32,386 nt of DNA, from assembly GCA_009695405.1 (NCBI GenBank), contig SIAZ01000003.1:1-32386 (forward strand), in the 5' to 3' direction. Made by a program: the position numbers and the translations under genes. Each line of letters begins with the position of its first letter. The stretch's first letter is position 1. Under the pieces are notes generated by a model. It was not told where the DNA came from, did no database searches, and saw only the letters and a program-made list of their open reading frames with translations. This stretch comes from Pedosphaera sp. (lineage in GTDB: Bacteria > Verrucomicrobiota > Verrucomicrobiia > Limisphaerales > UBA9464). Shown here piece after piece: positions 19,911 to 29,803 of the stretch.

Positions 19911-20833
19911 AGCCCAACGTCCGTGAACGATCTGTAGCCCTCGTACTTGGGCTCCTGCTTTTAATGCTCGCTGTGTTCGCTCCAAACTTTTTTGAACCCC
20001 AACCGCTTCTCTCCCGATTAGCTTCCGCGGCGCCCAAGCTCGTCCTTGCCTGCGGCGTGGCTTTGGTGATTATCGTGCGGCAAATTGACATTTCAATTGG
20101 CTCACTTTTCGCCGTGTGTGGAACCACCGCAGGGCTTGCCGCCGCTGCTCATTGGCCCTTACCAATGGCTCTGCTGCTTTCCGTCGGGGCCGGAATTCTC
20201 GGCGGTTCGATCAATGGCTTGCTGGTGGCTAAATTACGACTCCCTAGCATCGTAGTAACTCTCGCTACTATGGTCACTCTACGCGAAGGATTGAGACTCA
20301 AACAGCAGGGCGTTTTCATCAATCTGCCAGAAGGAACTCAGTGGTTCGGGCTACCAATGATCCTAGGACAATTTACCCTGTGCGGCATTGCCATCGGACT
20401 CCTGCTGATCATGGCGATCCTGCTGAAGCATTTTTCTGCGGGTCGATTTATCTATGCTGTCGGCTCAGATGAGGAGGCGGCTCGACTCGCGGGCATTCGG
20501 CCGCGATTGGTTACCTTTCTTGTCTTTGTCACAATGGGCGCTCTCACTGGAATTGCCGCTCTTCTCAATCTAGTTCAATCGCCTCAAGTGGACCCTAACA
20601 GCGGACGAGGTCTCGAACTTGAAGCGATTGCTGCCGTCGTGGTCGGTGGTGTCGCTGTCAGTGGAGGAAGGGGCCGTCTCTGGGGTGTCTTTCTTGGGCT
20701 TTTACTTCTTGTATGCACCAGTCCGGCCCTGACCTACATAGGGGTAAAACCGTATTGGGAGAAGGTCATTCAAGGCGCAGTAATTCTACTCGCCGTGGTG
20801 GCTGATGGACTGAGAACAAAAAAGTCTAAATAA
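19907..20833 (+). CDS. Sugar ABC transporter permease (RbsC-like)
   Basis: Multi-TM, IDISIGSLFAVCG, LPSIVVTLATMVTLREGL and ELEAIAAVVVGGVAVSGGRGRLWGVFLG. TTGA overlap with the ATPase stop. Confidence 0.88.
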   Translation: MKPNVRERSVALVLGLLLLMLAVFAPNFFEPQPLLSRLASAAPKLVLACGVALVIIVRQIDISIGSLFAVCGTTAGLAAAAHWPLPMALLLSVGAGILGGSINGLLVAKLRLPSIVVTLATMVTLREGLRLKQQGVFINLPEGTQWFGLPMILGQFTLCGIAIGLLLIMAILLKHFSAGRFIYAVGSDEEAARLAGIRPRLVTFLVFVTMGALTGIAALLNLVQSPQVDPNSGRGLELEAIAAVVVGGVAVSGGRGRLWGVFLGLLLLVCTSPALTYIGVKPYWEKVIQGAVILLAVVADGLRTKKSK

Positions 20834-20860
20834 ATCGATCGACACACCCGCTCTGCTGAA

Positions 20861-21838
20861 ATGAAACCCCAACAATTGACTCGAATCTGGCCCCAACACG
20901 AAACCGTTCTCTTGTTGTTCATTATAGTTGAGATGAGTTACTTCAGCCTGTTCGGGCGACGCTTTTGTACTGTCGATAATTTTACAAATATCGTGCGACA
21001 CTCCCTCGAAATCGGACTGCTCGCATTGGTAATGACCCCTATTATTCTGACCGCTGGTATTGATTTATCCGTCGGGTCTACACTGGGTTTATGTGCGGTC
21101 CTCTTTGGGAAATTATGGCGTGATGCTGGACTAGAACCTTGGCTTGCTGGAATTTGTACGGTCGGCATCGGAGGCCTCTGCGGTGGGTGTAATGCACTGC
21201 TGATTGCCCAGATGAAACTACCCCCACTCATCGTGACTCTAGCCACTTTTTCGCTCTTCCGCGGTCTTGCTGAAGCCATCACTCAAGGCGTTGATGCCTT
21301 CACCGGTTTTCCGGCGTCCTTTCTTTTTCTAGGCTCCGGGCAGTTAGGGCAATTGCCCATACAGGCTTGGATCCTTGGTGCGGCCGCTATCGGGGTTTGG
21401 TTACTCGTGCACCGAACAACCTTCGGCCGTTCCTTCCGGGCCATTGGCTTTGCACCCGAGGGAGCCCTTTACGCGGGCCTTCCGGTGCGTCGCCAATTAG
21501 CCTTGGCCTACGTGTTGGCAGGCTTGGTCGCTGGCCTTACCTCCCTGACTTACACGGCTCGCTTGGGCACCGCAAAGGCCGACGCCGGTACAGGCTACGA
21601 ACTGTTTGCCATCACCGCCGTTGTTCTAGGGGGTACCCGTATTTTTGGCGGCGCTGGTTCAGTTCATGGGACATTGCTCGGCGTAACGACGTTAGCTGTC
21701 TTGAACAACGGACTTTCTCGACTGCCAAACCTCATGAATATCGCTAGCGAACTTTCTGGTATCGTCACCGGTGCTTTGCTGTTGCTGACACTAACGGCAT
21801 CCGCATTGCCTCACTGGCTAAAGGCGAGACAAAAATAG
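20861..21838 (+). CDS. Sugar ABC transporter permease (RbsC-like), second
   Basis: GIDLSVGSTLGLCAVLFG, LPPLIVTLATFSLFRGLAEAIT and YELFAITAVVLGGTRIFGGAGSVHGTLLG. Confidence 0.88.
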   Translation: MKPQQLTRIWPQHETVLLLFIIVEMSYFSLFGRRFCTVDNFTNIVRHSLEIGLLALVMTPIILTAGIDLSVGSTLGLCAVLFGKLWRDAGLEPWLAGICTVGIGGLCGGCNALLIAQMKLPPLIVTLATFSLFRGLAEAITQGVDAFTGFPASFLFLGSGQLGQLPIQAWILGAAAIGVWLLVHRTTFGRSFRAIGFAPEGALYAGLPVRRQLALAYVLAGLVAGLTSLTYTARLGTAKADAGTGYELFAITAVVLGGTRIFGGAGSVHGTLLGVTTLAVLNNGLSRLPNLMNIASELSGIVTGALLLLTLTASALPHWLKARQK

Positions 21839-21890
21839 GCGATCCTTGTCAATACACACCTCAATCAGGTTGACTCACAGCATCCATCCT

Positions 21891-22904
21891 ATGAGATCCC
21901 TTCTTATCCTCCTGTGCGTTTTCAGCCTTGCGGCTTTATCGGGCTGCAAACCGTCTGAGGTCGCCTCAACTACTCCGGTCGATGGCGCAACCAATAAAAA
22001 AAACACGCTGGCGTTCATGCCCAAGTCCAAAGGTAACGCTTATTTTGTCTCGTGTCGCCAAGGCGCGGATGCCGCAGCCAAGGAATTAGGCATCGAACTC
22101 ATCTTTGATGGACCGACCCAACCTGATCCAGCGAAACAGAATGAAATCATCGAAAACTGGATCACTCTAGGTGTCGATGTGATTGCCGTTGCTTGCGAAA
22201 ATAAAGACGGTATTTCCACCGCCTTGAGAAAAGCTCGAAGCAAAGGAGTCAAAATCGTCACCTACGATTCCGACGCCAACCCCGATGCCCGAGATTTTTT
22301 TGTCAATCAAGCAACACCCGAAGGGATCGGCTACGCACTGATGGATGAGGCAGCTCGACTCTGTGGCAACTCCGGCGAGTTTGCGATTATAACCGCTTCG
22401 TTGACTGCCCAGAACATGATTGAGTGGCAGAAGCATATCGAGGCAAGGCGTCTGGCGAAATATCCCGATATGAAAAAAGTCGCACTGCGCCCCTGCGACG
22501 ATTTAAAAGATAAAGCTCAAGCTGAAGCCACCATTTTACTGAGCGCGTATCCCAACCTAAAATTACTGATGAACATTTGTTCACCCGCCGTTCTCGGCGC
22601 GGCTGAAGCAGTAAAACAGGCAGGCAAAAGCGGCCAAGTAAAAGTCATCGACCTGGGTCTTCCCAACGAAAATAAGCGCTACGTGAAGGACGGTACCACG
22701 GATACAGTGATCCTCTGGAAAACAGTGGATCTAGGTTATTTAACCGTGCAAGCGGCGACAGCGCTGGCGAAAGGGCAACTCAAATCAGGCGCAACACATT
22801 TTAAAGGAGGACACCTAGGTGAGTTCAAAATAGTGGGGGACAACATTCTCTTGGGTGAGCCTTTTAAGTTTACTAAGGATAATATCGATCAATTCGACTT
22901 CTAA
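21891..22904 (+). CDS. Sugar ABC transporter substrate-binding lipoprotein
   Basis: Lipobox LAALSGC after the signal peptide. Periplasmic binding protein type 1 fold motifs: LAFMPKSKGNAYFVSCRQGADAAAKELGIELIFDGP and DVIAVACENKDGISTALRKARSKGVKIVTYDSDA. Confidence 0.9.
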   Translation: MRSLLILLCVFSLAALSGCKPSEVASTTPVDGATNKKNTLAFMPKSKGNAYFVSCRQGADAAAKELGIELIFDGPTQPDPAKQNEIIENWITLGVDVIAVACENKDGISTALRKARSKGVKIVTYDSDANPDARDFFVNQATPEGIGYALMDEAARLCGNSGEFAIITASLTAQNMIEWQKHIEARRLAKYPDMKKVALRPCDDLKDKAQAEATILLSAYPNLKLLMNICSPAVLGAAEAVKQAGKSGQVKVIDLGLPNENKRYVKDGTTDTVILWKTVDLGYLTVQAATALAKGQLKSGATHFKGGHLGEFKIVGDNILLGEPFKFTKDNIDQFDF

Positions 22905-22936
22905 TCCCTTTTAAGTCGACTTGATTTTGACCTCGT

Positions 22937-23257
22937 ATGATCCGGAAAGCCTTTGTTATGAGCGTCCATCCGCAGCAAGAACCGGAGTATGTACGACGGC
23001 ATCAGCCGATCTGGCCGGAGTTAGAGGCGGTCTTGCTTGATCACGGAGTAAAGACTTACTCGATCTTTTTGCTCCAAGAATCTCGGCAACTTTTTGCCTA
23101 TGTCGAATTTGACGACGACGCACAATGGACCGCCATAGGAAAGACCGACGTCTGCCGCCGCTGGTGGTCCCACATGAGCGAACTGATGCCAGTGAACCCT
23201 GACAAGAGTCCCCGTTCCGAAGAATTAGCAGAGGTGTTTCATTTAAGCCGAGCTTAA
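22937..23257 (+). CDS. rhaM: L-rhamnose mutarotase
   Basis: MIRKAFVMSVHPQQEPEYVRRHQPIWPELEAVLLDHGVKTYSIFL...LFAYVEFDDDAQWTAIGKTDVCRRWWSHMSELMPVNPD is typical RhaM. Confidence 0.92.
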   Translation: MIRKAFVMSVHPQQEPEYVRRHQPIWPELEAVLLDHGVKTYSIFLLQESRQLFAYVEFDDDAQWTAIGKTDVCRRWWSHMSELMPVNPDKSPRSEELAEVFHLSRA

Positions 23258-23428
23258 ATACGAGCGAATTTATTGCTCCCAAGTTTGTTCTTCTCAATCT
23301 CCCCTCGCACAAGTCCATCAGTCAGATTGCAAACCATCGTTGACGCAAGCCTGCCTGCCTAACACCGTCTTCGGGTCCGGATCAACCGGAGTCCAGTTGG
23401 GCTTCGTTCACCCGGTCTTTCTCTATGT

Positions 23429-24658
23429 ATGAGCAAACTCGACGAAGTGTACGCAAAGCTACAGGTTAAGAACGGGGCCAAGATGGCGCTGATCGTCCTC
23501 GATGGACTCGGTGATATAGCCACTCAATCGCAAGGATGGCTCACCCCGCTCGAAGCCGCTCGCACCCCAAACCTCGATGCCCTCAGTTGTTCTGGATCGG
23601 CGCAAGGTCGCATGATTCCAGTAGCCCCCGGCATCACACCCGGATCCGGCCCTGGCCATCTCGCCCTTTTCGGTTATGACCCGATTGACTGGCAAGTGGG
23701 GCGCGGTGTCATTGAAACCCTGGGGTTGGGTATCGAACTCAAGAACGGTGATGTCGCCGCCCGCGCTAACTTCTGTTCGCTGAACAAAGAGGGTTTAGTT
23801 ACCGACCGACGTGCTGGACGTATCGCCACGGAAGTTTGTGAGCGTCTTTGCACGATTCTCTCCTCCAATATTACTAAAATCGGCACCACTAAAGTCCTTA
23901 TTTATCCTGGAAAAGAACATCGGTTTGTTATCGTTTTTCAGGGCAACGGTTTGGAAGGTCCTCTGACCGATACCGATCCTAATCGGGAAGGTTTGATGAT
24001 TGCTGAAGCTGTTCCGACAGATCCTTCAAACGTGGGTCAGGCCAATGTAGCTCAGTTAATTAAAGACTTTTACAAACTCGCGCTCCCTTTGCTGGCAGCA
24101 GAAAAGACGGCTAACGGATTTCTGATGCGCGGCGTGGCGCATCAACCAAACATTCCCACTTTCCAGCAACGCTACGGCCTCAAGGCGGCGGCTATTGCTG
24201 TTTACCCCATGTACAAGGGGCTCAGTCAATTGGTCGGGATGATTAAGATCGAAGGACCGGAAACAATCGCCCAACAGTTTGAACGGTATGTTGCCGAGTA
24301 CGACAACTACGACTTCTTCTTTATCCACTACAAATACACCGATAAATCGGGTGAAGACGGGGACTTTGCCGCCAAGGTCAAAGCGATCGAAGATTTCGAT
24401 GCCGCGCTCCCTATTTTCTTAGCCCGCAAACCCGACGTCATTGCTATCACCGGCGACCATTCCACCCCGTGCGCGTTGAAAGGCCATTCTTGGCATCCTC
24501 AACCGGTCCTTCTCCATTCCAAAGCGAGTGGGAGCGATAAGCTGGTGCGCTTTACCGAAACGGGTGCTAACAGTGGATCGCTCAGCGTCTTTGAGGCTAA
24601 GTATCTCATGCGTCTTATGCAGGCTAATGCCGGAATGTTCGACAAATACGGAGCCTAA
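23429..24658 (+). CDS. apgM: 2,3-bisphosphoglycerate-independent phosphoglycerate mutase, ApgM-type
   Basis: MALIVLDGLGDIATQSQGWLTPLEAARTPNLDALSCSGSAQGRMIPVAPGITPGSGPGHLALFGYDP and VIAITGDHSTPCALKGHSWHPQPVLLHS. Confidence 0.93.
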   Translation: MSKLDEVYAKLQVKNGAKMALIVLDGLGDIATQSQGWLTPLEAARTPNLDALSCSGSAQGRMIPVAPGITPGSGPGHLALFGYDPIDWQVGRGVIETLGLGIELKNGDVAARANFCSLNKEGLVTDRRAGRIATEVCERLCTILSSNITKIGTTKVLIYPGKEHRFVIVFQGNGLEGPLTDTDPNREGLMIAEAVPTDPSNVGQANVAQLIKDFYKLALPLLAAEKTANGFLMRGVAHQPNIPTFQQRYGLKAAAIAVYPMYKGLSQLVGMIKIEGPETIAQQFERYVAEYDNYDFFFIHYKYTDKSGEDGDFAAKVKAIEDFDAALPIFLARKPDVIAITGDHSTPCALKGHSWHPQPVLLHSKASGSDKLVRFTETGANSGSLSVFEAKYLMRLMQANAGMFDKYGA

Positions 24659-24673
24659 CAGGGATCTCTTTCT

Positions 24674-24703
24674 GACCGCTCTGCAATCGTGGAGCGGTCT
24701 TTT
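24674..24703 (+). terminator. Rho-independent terminator after apgM
   Basis: Perfect 8-bp stem GACCGCTC (24674-24681) / GAGCGGTC (24692-24699), 10-nt loop, followed by TTTT and pyrimidine-rich sequence. Confidence 0.75.
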
Positions 24704-24754
24704 CTCCCTAGTCAACCCAACCCTAGCACCCCAATCTACTCCCGGCCTAAGTCC

Positions 24755-25594
24755 TTGGAATCCTCTGTCCAGTTCACCCCGATCGGGCATCTTCGCTCTG
24801 GGAAAAATGTGCTGTTTGAAGCCCGCCATCAACCTCGTGAAAGCGATTTCGAACGGAACATTCTCGCACTTTATCCCGGTCTTGGGATCCACGAAGCTCT
24901 CCGTGATCTTGAGGGTATGGAACGACTCTGGTTGGTGTGGTGGTTCCATAAAGCAACATCGTGGCGTCCCTTAGTCCTACCCCCTCGCGGTACAGCGCGC
25001 CACCGAGGGGTCTTCGCCACATGCTCCCCTCATCGTCCTAATCCCATCGGGATTTCTCCTGTACGCTTGATCGGTATCGAAGGACTCCAACTCATTCTTG
25101 GTCCCTGCGATCTCGTCGAAGGAACTCCGGTCCTCGATATTAAGCCGTATGTTCCAGGTTATGATTCCTTTCCCCAAGCGACGGCCGGATGGATCGATGA
25201 GGTCGAAGCTTCCATGGCTGTTCCGCCCGCTTACTCGGTCGAATTGGGGCCCTTAGCGCTCGAACAATCTCGATGGCTGCGTGAGCGTTGGAAGGTAGAT
25301 TTTCTACCCCGTCTGACCGAACTGCTGTCGCGTGATCCTTCTCCCCATCGCACTCGGCGTATTCGGGCCCGTTCATCAACTCTTTTCGAGATTGGGTGCG
25401 GTACTTGGAAGGGGCTTTTTCAAGTCGAGATGAGCCGCGTCCTAGTGACCGGATTCGAACCGTCTTTCCCCGTCCGTTTTCTCACCGAAGCCTGGCGCAC
25501 AGGTATTCCAGATCACGACGCTCAACTTGATTTTCTGCGCCTGTGGCCTTGTCCAGTTCTCGAACCTCGGATTCCCACAGACCCAACTCCCTAA
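24755..25594 (+). CDS. trmO: tRNA (adenine-N6)-methyltransferase TrmO (TsaA-like)
   Basis: FTPIGHLRSGKNVLFEARHQP, LEGMERLWLVWWFHKA, RGVFATCSPHRPNPIGISPVRLIGIEG and GTPVLDIKPYVPGYDSF. The ORF start at 24689 lies within the terminator; in-frame TTG 24755 is a better start. Confidence 0.85.
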   Translation: MESSVQFTPIGHLRSGKNVLFEARHQPRESDFERNILALYPGLGIHEALRDLEGMERLWLVWWFHKATSWRPLVLPPRGTARHRGVFATCSPHRPNPIGISPVRLIGIEGLQLILGPCDLVEGTPVLDIKPYVPGYDSFPQATAGWIDEVEASMAVPPAYSVELGPLALEQSRWLRERWKVDFLPRLTELLSRDPSPHRTRRIRARSSTLFEIGCGTWKGLFQVEMSRVLVTGFEPSFPVRFLTEAWRTGIPDHDAQLDFLRLWPCPVLEPRIPTDPTP

Positions 25595-25663
25595 GTCTCT
25601 CGGAAAACAACCGACTTGGTGGTTGCCCAAGCCTCTCTCTAAGCGTAATTCGTACGCATACGT

Positions 25664-27382
25664 ATGAAGCCCCTGCCTCCTGCTCTGCCTCCTCTGGACC
25701 GTACCGCTTGGTTGGTATTACTCGTTGCCTCTATTGGGTTCCTTTTCGATACCTACGAACTGCTGCTTTTACCCTTAATCGCCGCACCCGCAATTTCTGA
25801 AATTCTTCAACTGCCGACCAGTCATCCCGATGTCACGACTTGGGTGGGCCGTCTCCTTTGGATGGCTGCTCTTTGTGGTGGTGTCTTTGGCTTAATCGGA
25901 GGTTGGCTTACTGACCGTTTCGGTCGAAAAACCGTTCTTGCCGCCAGTATTGCTCTCTACTCTCTCTCGCCAGTCGCTGCCGCTCTGAGTACCTCTCTCG
26001 CAGGCTTTATCTTCTTTCGCTGCGCCACCTTTGTCGGAGTCTGTGTCGAATTCGTCGCCGCAATTACTTGGTTAGCAGAACTCTTTCCGGAAAAGGGGCG
26101 CAAAGAAAAAGTACTCGGCTGGACTCAAGCTTTCGCTTCGATCGGCGGACTCTTCGTTACTGTGGTCAATGGATGGATTCTTAATCACGCTGCCTCGTTA
26201 CCCGCTCTCCCGATCGGCGAACCTTTCAACGCTCATGCCGATTGGCGGTACACTCTTATCACCGGCCTCTTGCCTGCCTTACCAATCGCTCTGCTCTTGC
26301 CTTTTGTCCCCGAATCTCGGGCTTGGCAACAACGTCGCGCCGCAGGAACACTCAAGCGGGCTCATTTAAGTGAACTATTTTCGCCGGCTCTCCGAAGAAC
26401 AACTTGGATCACTGCAGCACTCTCCGCTTGCGCCTATGGGGTCGCTTTCGGCGCGCTCCAATTAACCCCAACTCGCATCGTTCCAGGTCTTTCCACTTTG
26501 GCAAGCGCTCAACAAAGTCTTCGTCCTCTTCAAGTAGAAGCTTCCGAACTTAATAAACAACTCGATGGAGTTCGACCCGACTTCGATAATGCTGCCACTG
26601 CTGTCCCCGGCCTTCGTGAACTCGCCGATCAACGAGCTAAGCTGCGTGTCGCGATGAGGGCGGCCGCGAAACCTCTGTCCAATACCAACACCACCACCGA
26701 AGTACGCGCTACTATCACCACAAAACTCTCAGCGCTTACCAATCAATTCACTCAACTAGACACCCAACTCACCGACCTCACTGCAGCCCGTCTTGAAGCT
26801 CGCTCCGCTGTGCTGGCTCGAGAAAAAATCCTCGGACAACTCGGAGCCAATCGCGCCAAACAGGAAGCCCCAGATACCCTGATCAAAACCCGTGGCAAAG
26901 ATATTCAGTTCTGGCAAGAACTGGGCGGATTAGCGGGCCGCATCGCCCTCGCTCTGCTACTCGCTGCGGCCATCACCCGCGGTAACCTCCTGCGCCTTTT
27001 TCAAGCCCCAGGTCTACTCGTTTTGCCTCTGACATATCTTTGGCTTTTCAATGCTCAACCCGAACTCTTTCAATGGGGCATCTTCCTCGCTGGTTTCCTT
27101 ACCGTCGCCCAATTTAGCTATATGGGCGAATATCTCCCTAAAGTGTTTCCTATCCACTTGCGGGCCACCGGCGGCAGCTTCGCTACCAATGTAGGCGGTC
27201 GTATGATTGGCACTTCTATGGCCTTCTTTACTACGAATCTCCTCGCGCCTGCTCTCGGTGGTACCGCCCCTGCCTTCATCGCTAAGGCCGCCGCTATTGT
27301 CGGTATCGCAATGTTCGCTCTGGGCTTCTTTCTCAGCTTCTTCCTCCCTGAACCCAGTTCTGAACCCAGCTCTCATCCGTAA
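25664..27382 (+). CDS. MFS transporter with large TM7-TM8 loop insertion
   Basis: GGWLTDRFGRKTVLAASIALYSLSP MFS signature, WLAELFPEKGRKEKVLG and GEYLPKVFPIHLRATGGSFATNVGGRMIG. ~12 TM segments by hydrophobicity, with a long hydrophilic insert in the second half. Confidence 0.87.
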   Translation: MKPLPPALPPLDRTAWLVLLVASIGFLFDTYELLLLPLIAAPAISEILQLPTSHPDVTTWVGRLLWMAALCGGVFGLIGGWLTDRFGRKTVLAASIALYSLSPVAAALSTSLAGFIFFRCATFVGVCVEFVAAITWLAELFPEKGRKEKVLGWTQAFASIGGLFVTVVNGWILNHAASLPALPIGEPFNAHADWRYTLITGLLPALPIALLLPFVPESRAWQQRRAAGTLKRAHLSELFSPALRRTTWITAALSACAYGVAFGALQLTPTRIVPGLSTLASAQQSLRPLQVEASELNKQLDGVRPDFDNAATAVPGLRELADQRAKLRVAMRAAAKPLSNTNTTTEVRATITTKLSALTNQFTQLDTQLTDLTAARLEARSAVLAREKILGQLGANRAKQEAPDTLIKTRGKDIQFWQELGGLAGRIALALLLAAAITRGNLLRLFQAPGLLVLPLTYLWLFNAQPELFQWGIFLAGFLTVAQFSYMGEYLPKVFPIHLRATGGSFATNVGGRMIGTSMAFFTTNLLAPALGGTAPAFIAKAAAIVGIAMFALGFFLSFFLPEPSSEPSSHP

Positions 27383-27425
27383 TAAACCGATTGATCACTT
27401 CCTCTCTTACCCTTTCCATTTCCTT

Positions 27426-28448
27426 ATGCGCTACCCATCTCTCCTCCCTGCACTCGCTGCCCTCTTTGCCGCACTCCGCCTCGCCGCTGGCCCTGTCGAT
27501 GAAATGACCGGTGCCGCTCGGACTTTCCTTGCCGCTCTTAACGATGATCAACGCTCGATTACTCGCTTCGATTTTAACGCCGACGAACGGGAAAATTGGC
27601 ATTTCATCCCCAAAGACCGCAAAGGTATCACCGTCGGTAGTCTCAAACCGGCTCAACAAAATCTAGCGTTCGCTCTACTCTCTACCGGTCTCAGTCCGCG
27701 CGGATTCAATAAGGCGGCGACCATTATGAGCTTGGAACAAATCCTCCAAGACAGTGAAGGCCCCTCTCGCCGTTTCCCTCGTGATCCGCACCTTTATTAT
27801 ATTAGTATCTTCGGCACTCCCGATGCCAAAGGAACTTGGGGATGGCGCTACGAAGGGCACCATATGTCCTTCAATTTTACGATTGTCGACGGTGCTTTTG
27901 CCGCAGGTACTCCAAGTATGTTGGGAACAAATCCGGCCGAAGTCCGCACTGGTCCCCTCACCGGCCTTCGCGTTCTTTCCGCCGAAGAAGATCTCGCTCG
28001 CAACCTTCTCGACTCTCTTACCCCAGACCAACGACACAAAGCGGTCATCCTCGAAACTGCCCCCGACGATGTCCTAACTGTCGCCGCACGTAAGGCGGAT
28101 GTCGGGCAACCCAAAGGACTCACCTATGCTCAAATGAACTCAGCCCAAAAGACTCTCTTAAACAGTGTCATCGCCGAATACGTGGGCCGGCTCCGAGGTG
28201 AACTCGCCGAATCCGACCTCGCTAAAATCAAAGCCGCTGGGCTCAACAAGATTTATTTTGCTTGGGCAGGTTCCCTAAAACGTGGTGAACGACACTACTA
28301 CCGCGTTCATGGCCCCACTTTTTTACTCGAATACGATAACACTCAGAACGAAGCAAATCACATCCACGCAGTGTGGCGTGACTTCACTAATGATTTCGGA
28401 CGCGATATTCTTGCTGAACATCTTAAACACGATCACAAATCTAAATAA
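27426..28448 (+). CDS. DUF3500 domain-containing secreted protein
   Basis: MRYPSLLPALAALFAALRLAAG signal; RITRF-like ITRFDFNADERENWHFIPKDRKGITVGSLKPAQQNLAFALLSTGLSPRGFNKAATIMSLEQIL; YYISIFGTPDAKGTWGWRYEGHHMSFNFTIVDG. Confidence 0.88.
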   Translation: MRYPSLLPALAALFAALRLAAGPVDEMTGAARTFLAALNDDQRSITRFDFNADERENWHFIPKDRKGITVGSLKPAQQNLAFALLSTGLSPRGFNKAATIMSLEQILQDSEGPSRRFPRDPHLYYISIFGTPDAKGTWGWRYEGHHMSFNFTIVDGAFAAGTPSMLGTNPAEVRTGPLTGLRVLSAEEDLARNLLDSLTPDQRHKAVILETAPDDVLTVAARKADVGQPKGLTYAQMNSAQKTLLNSVIAEYVGRLRGELAESDLAKIKAAGLNKIYFAWAGSLKRGERHYYRVHGPTFLLEYDNTQNEANHIHAVWRDFTNDFGRDILAEHLKHDHKSK

Positions 28449-28471
28449 AGGGTCCAATTACCCATCCTTCT

Positions 28472-29764
28472 ATGAAATTACTCCTAGCTATCCCCTGCCT
28501 TTGCTTCGCGCTTCAGGCCTCTGACTGGCCCTCATGGCGAGGTCCAAATGGAAATCAAATTTCACCGGAAACTCGCTTTCCTCTGTCCTGGAAATGGTCC
28601 AAAGAGGGCGGAAAAAATATACGCTGGCGCGTCGAACTCCCTGAACCGGGAAATGCCTCCCCCATTGTCCTTGGGAAAAAAATCTACATCACCCAATCCC
28701 TTCAAGAAGGTCACAATCGCGCCCTCTTAGCTTTCGATCGTTCGTCGGGTAAGGAACTCTGGCGCCATGTCGTCTCCCGTGAGGCAACTGATTCTCATCA
28801 CGAGACCAATCCCCACTGCTCTGCCTCCCCAGTGGCGGATGATCACGGCGTGGTGGCCAGCTTCGCTTCAGCAGGAATTGTGTCCATTTCACATGATGGC
28901 AAACAGCAGTGGCAGACCGATCTAGGCCCACAAAACCATTCTTGGGGTCAGGGCTCTTCACCTGTTTTTCACGGAAAAACGGTCCTAATTTATCACGGCC
29001 CAGGTGAGTTCTCTGCCCTACACGCTCTCGATCGAATGACCGGCAAGGTTCTCTGGAAGACTTCACTAAAAGAGGTTCATCCAAAAGAGCGTTTTGACGG
29101 TTTTGCAGGGAAAAATGGTGGAATGTTGGGTTCTTTTGCCACCCCTCTTCTGGTTACTTCGGGAGGCCGTACCGAAATCGTCCTCGCTGCATCTAATAAG
29201 CTACGCGCTTTTTCTCCCACGGATGGCAATGAATTGTGGTCGATGGATGGAATGAATCCTCTGGTTTATTCCTCTGCAAGCTTTGGCGATAATACCATCG
29301 TTGCCATGGGCGGTTTCTTTGGATCCTCCATTTTTGTGCGTCCCGGCGGATCAGGAGATCGTACCGCCGAACGATTAGTCTTCGAACAACGCTCCAAGAA
29401 AGGCCGCATCGGTTCTCCGATTATTTACAAAGGGCATGCTTATCTCACTTCCAATGACGGTTTTGGACAATGCATCGACCTTAAAACGGGGGCACTCATT
29501 TGGGAAGAACGTCTCCCTGCCACCGGTGCCAATGGTGAAACGTGGGCTTCAATGACACTCGCCGGAGACCGGCTCTATGTCGTGAATCGGTCCGGCGACA
29601 CCTTGGTCTTACGCGCCGCACCGAAATTTGAACTCCTCGCCAGCAATCCTGTCGGCGAAATCTCCAATGCCACCTTGGCGCTCTCTAATGGGCAGATTTT
29701 TCTGCGAACCCATTCCGGTCTCTATTGTATCGCAGAAGCAGCTTCAACGGCTTCATCCCACTAA
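28472..29764 (+). CDS. Secreted PQQ-like beta-propeller repeat protein
   Basis: Signal peptide, ASDWPSWRGPNGNQISPE, and repeated blades such as LLAFDRSSGKELWRHV, LHALDRMTGKVLWKTSL, CIDLKTGALIWEERL. Confidence 0.9.
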   Translation: MKLLLAIPCLCFALQASDWPSWRGPNGNQISPETRFPLSWKWSKEGGKNIRWRVELPEPGNASPIVLGKKIYITQSLQEGHNRALLAFDRSSGKELWRHVVSREATDSHHETNPHCSASPVADDHGVVASFASAGIVSISHDGKQQWQTDLGPQNHSWGQGSSPVFHGKTVLIYHGPGEFSALHALDRMTGKVLWKTSLKEVHPKERFDGFAGKNGGMLGSFATPLLVTSGGRTEIVLAASNKLRAFSPTDGNELWSMDGMNPLVYSSASFGDNTIVAMGGFFGSSIFVRPGGSGDRTAERLVFEQRSKKGRIGSPIIYKGHAYLTSNDGFGQCIDLKTGALIWEERLPATGANGETWASMTLAGDRLYVVNRSGDTLVLRAAPKFELLASNPVGEISNATLALSNGQIFLRTHSGLYCIAEAASTASSH

Positions 29765-29803
29765 GGGTCCGCTCAAAACAAACTAGATCATCCTTCTTCG
29801 ACG

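Noticed and set aside
21367-21747. Plus-strand 126-aa ORF inside the second permease
   Set aside because: Out-of-frame ORF within a clear RbsC-like permease.
24419-24949. Minus-strand 176-aa ORF across apgM and trmO
   Set aside because: Overlaps two recognised genes and a terminator; no family resemblance.
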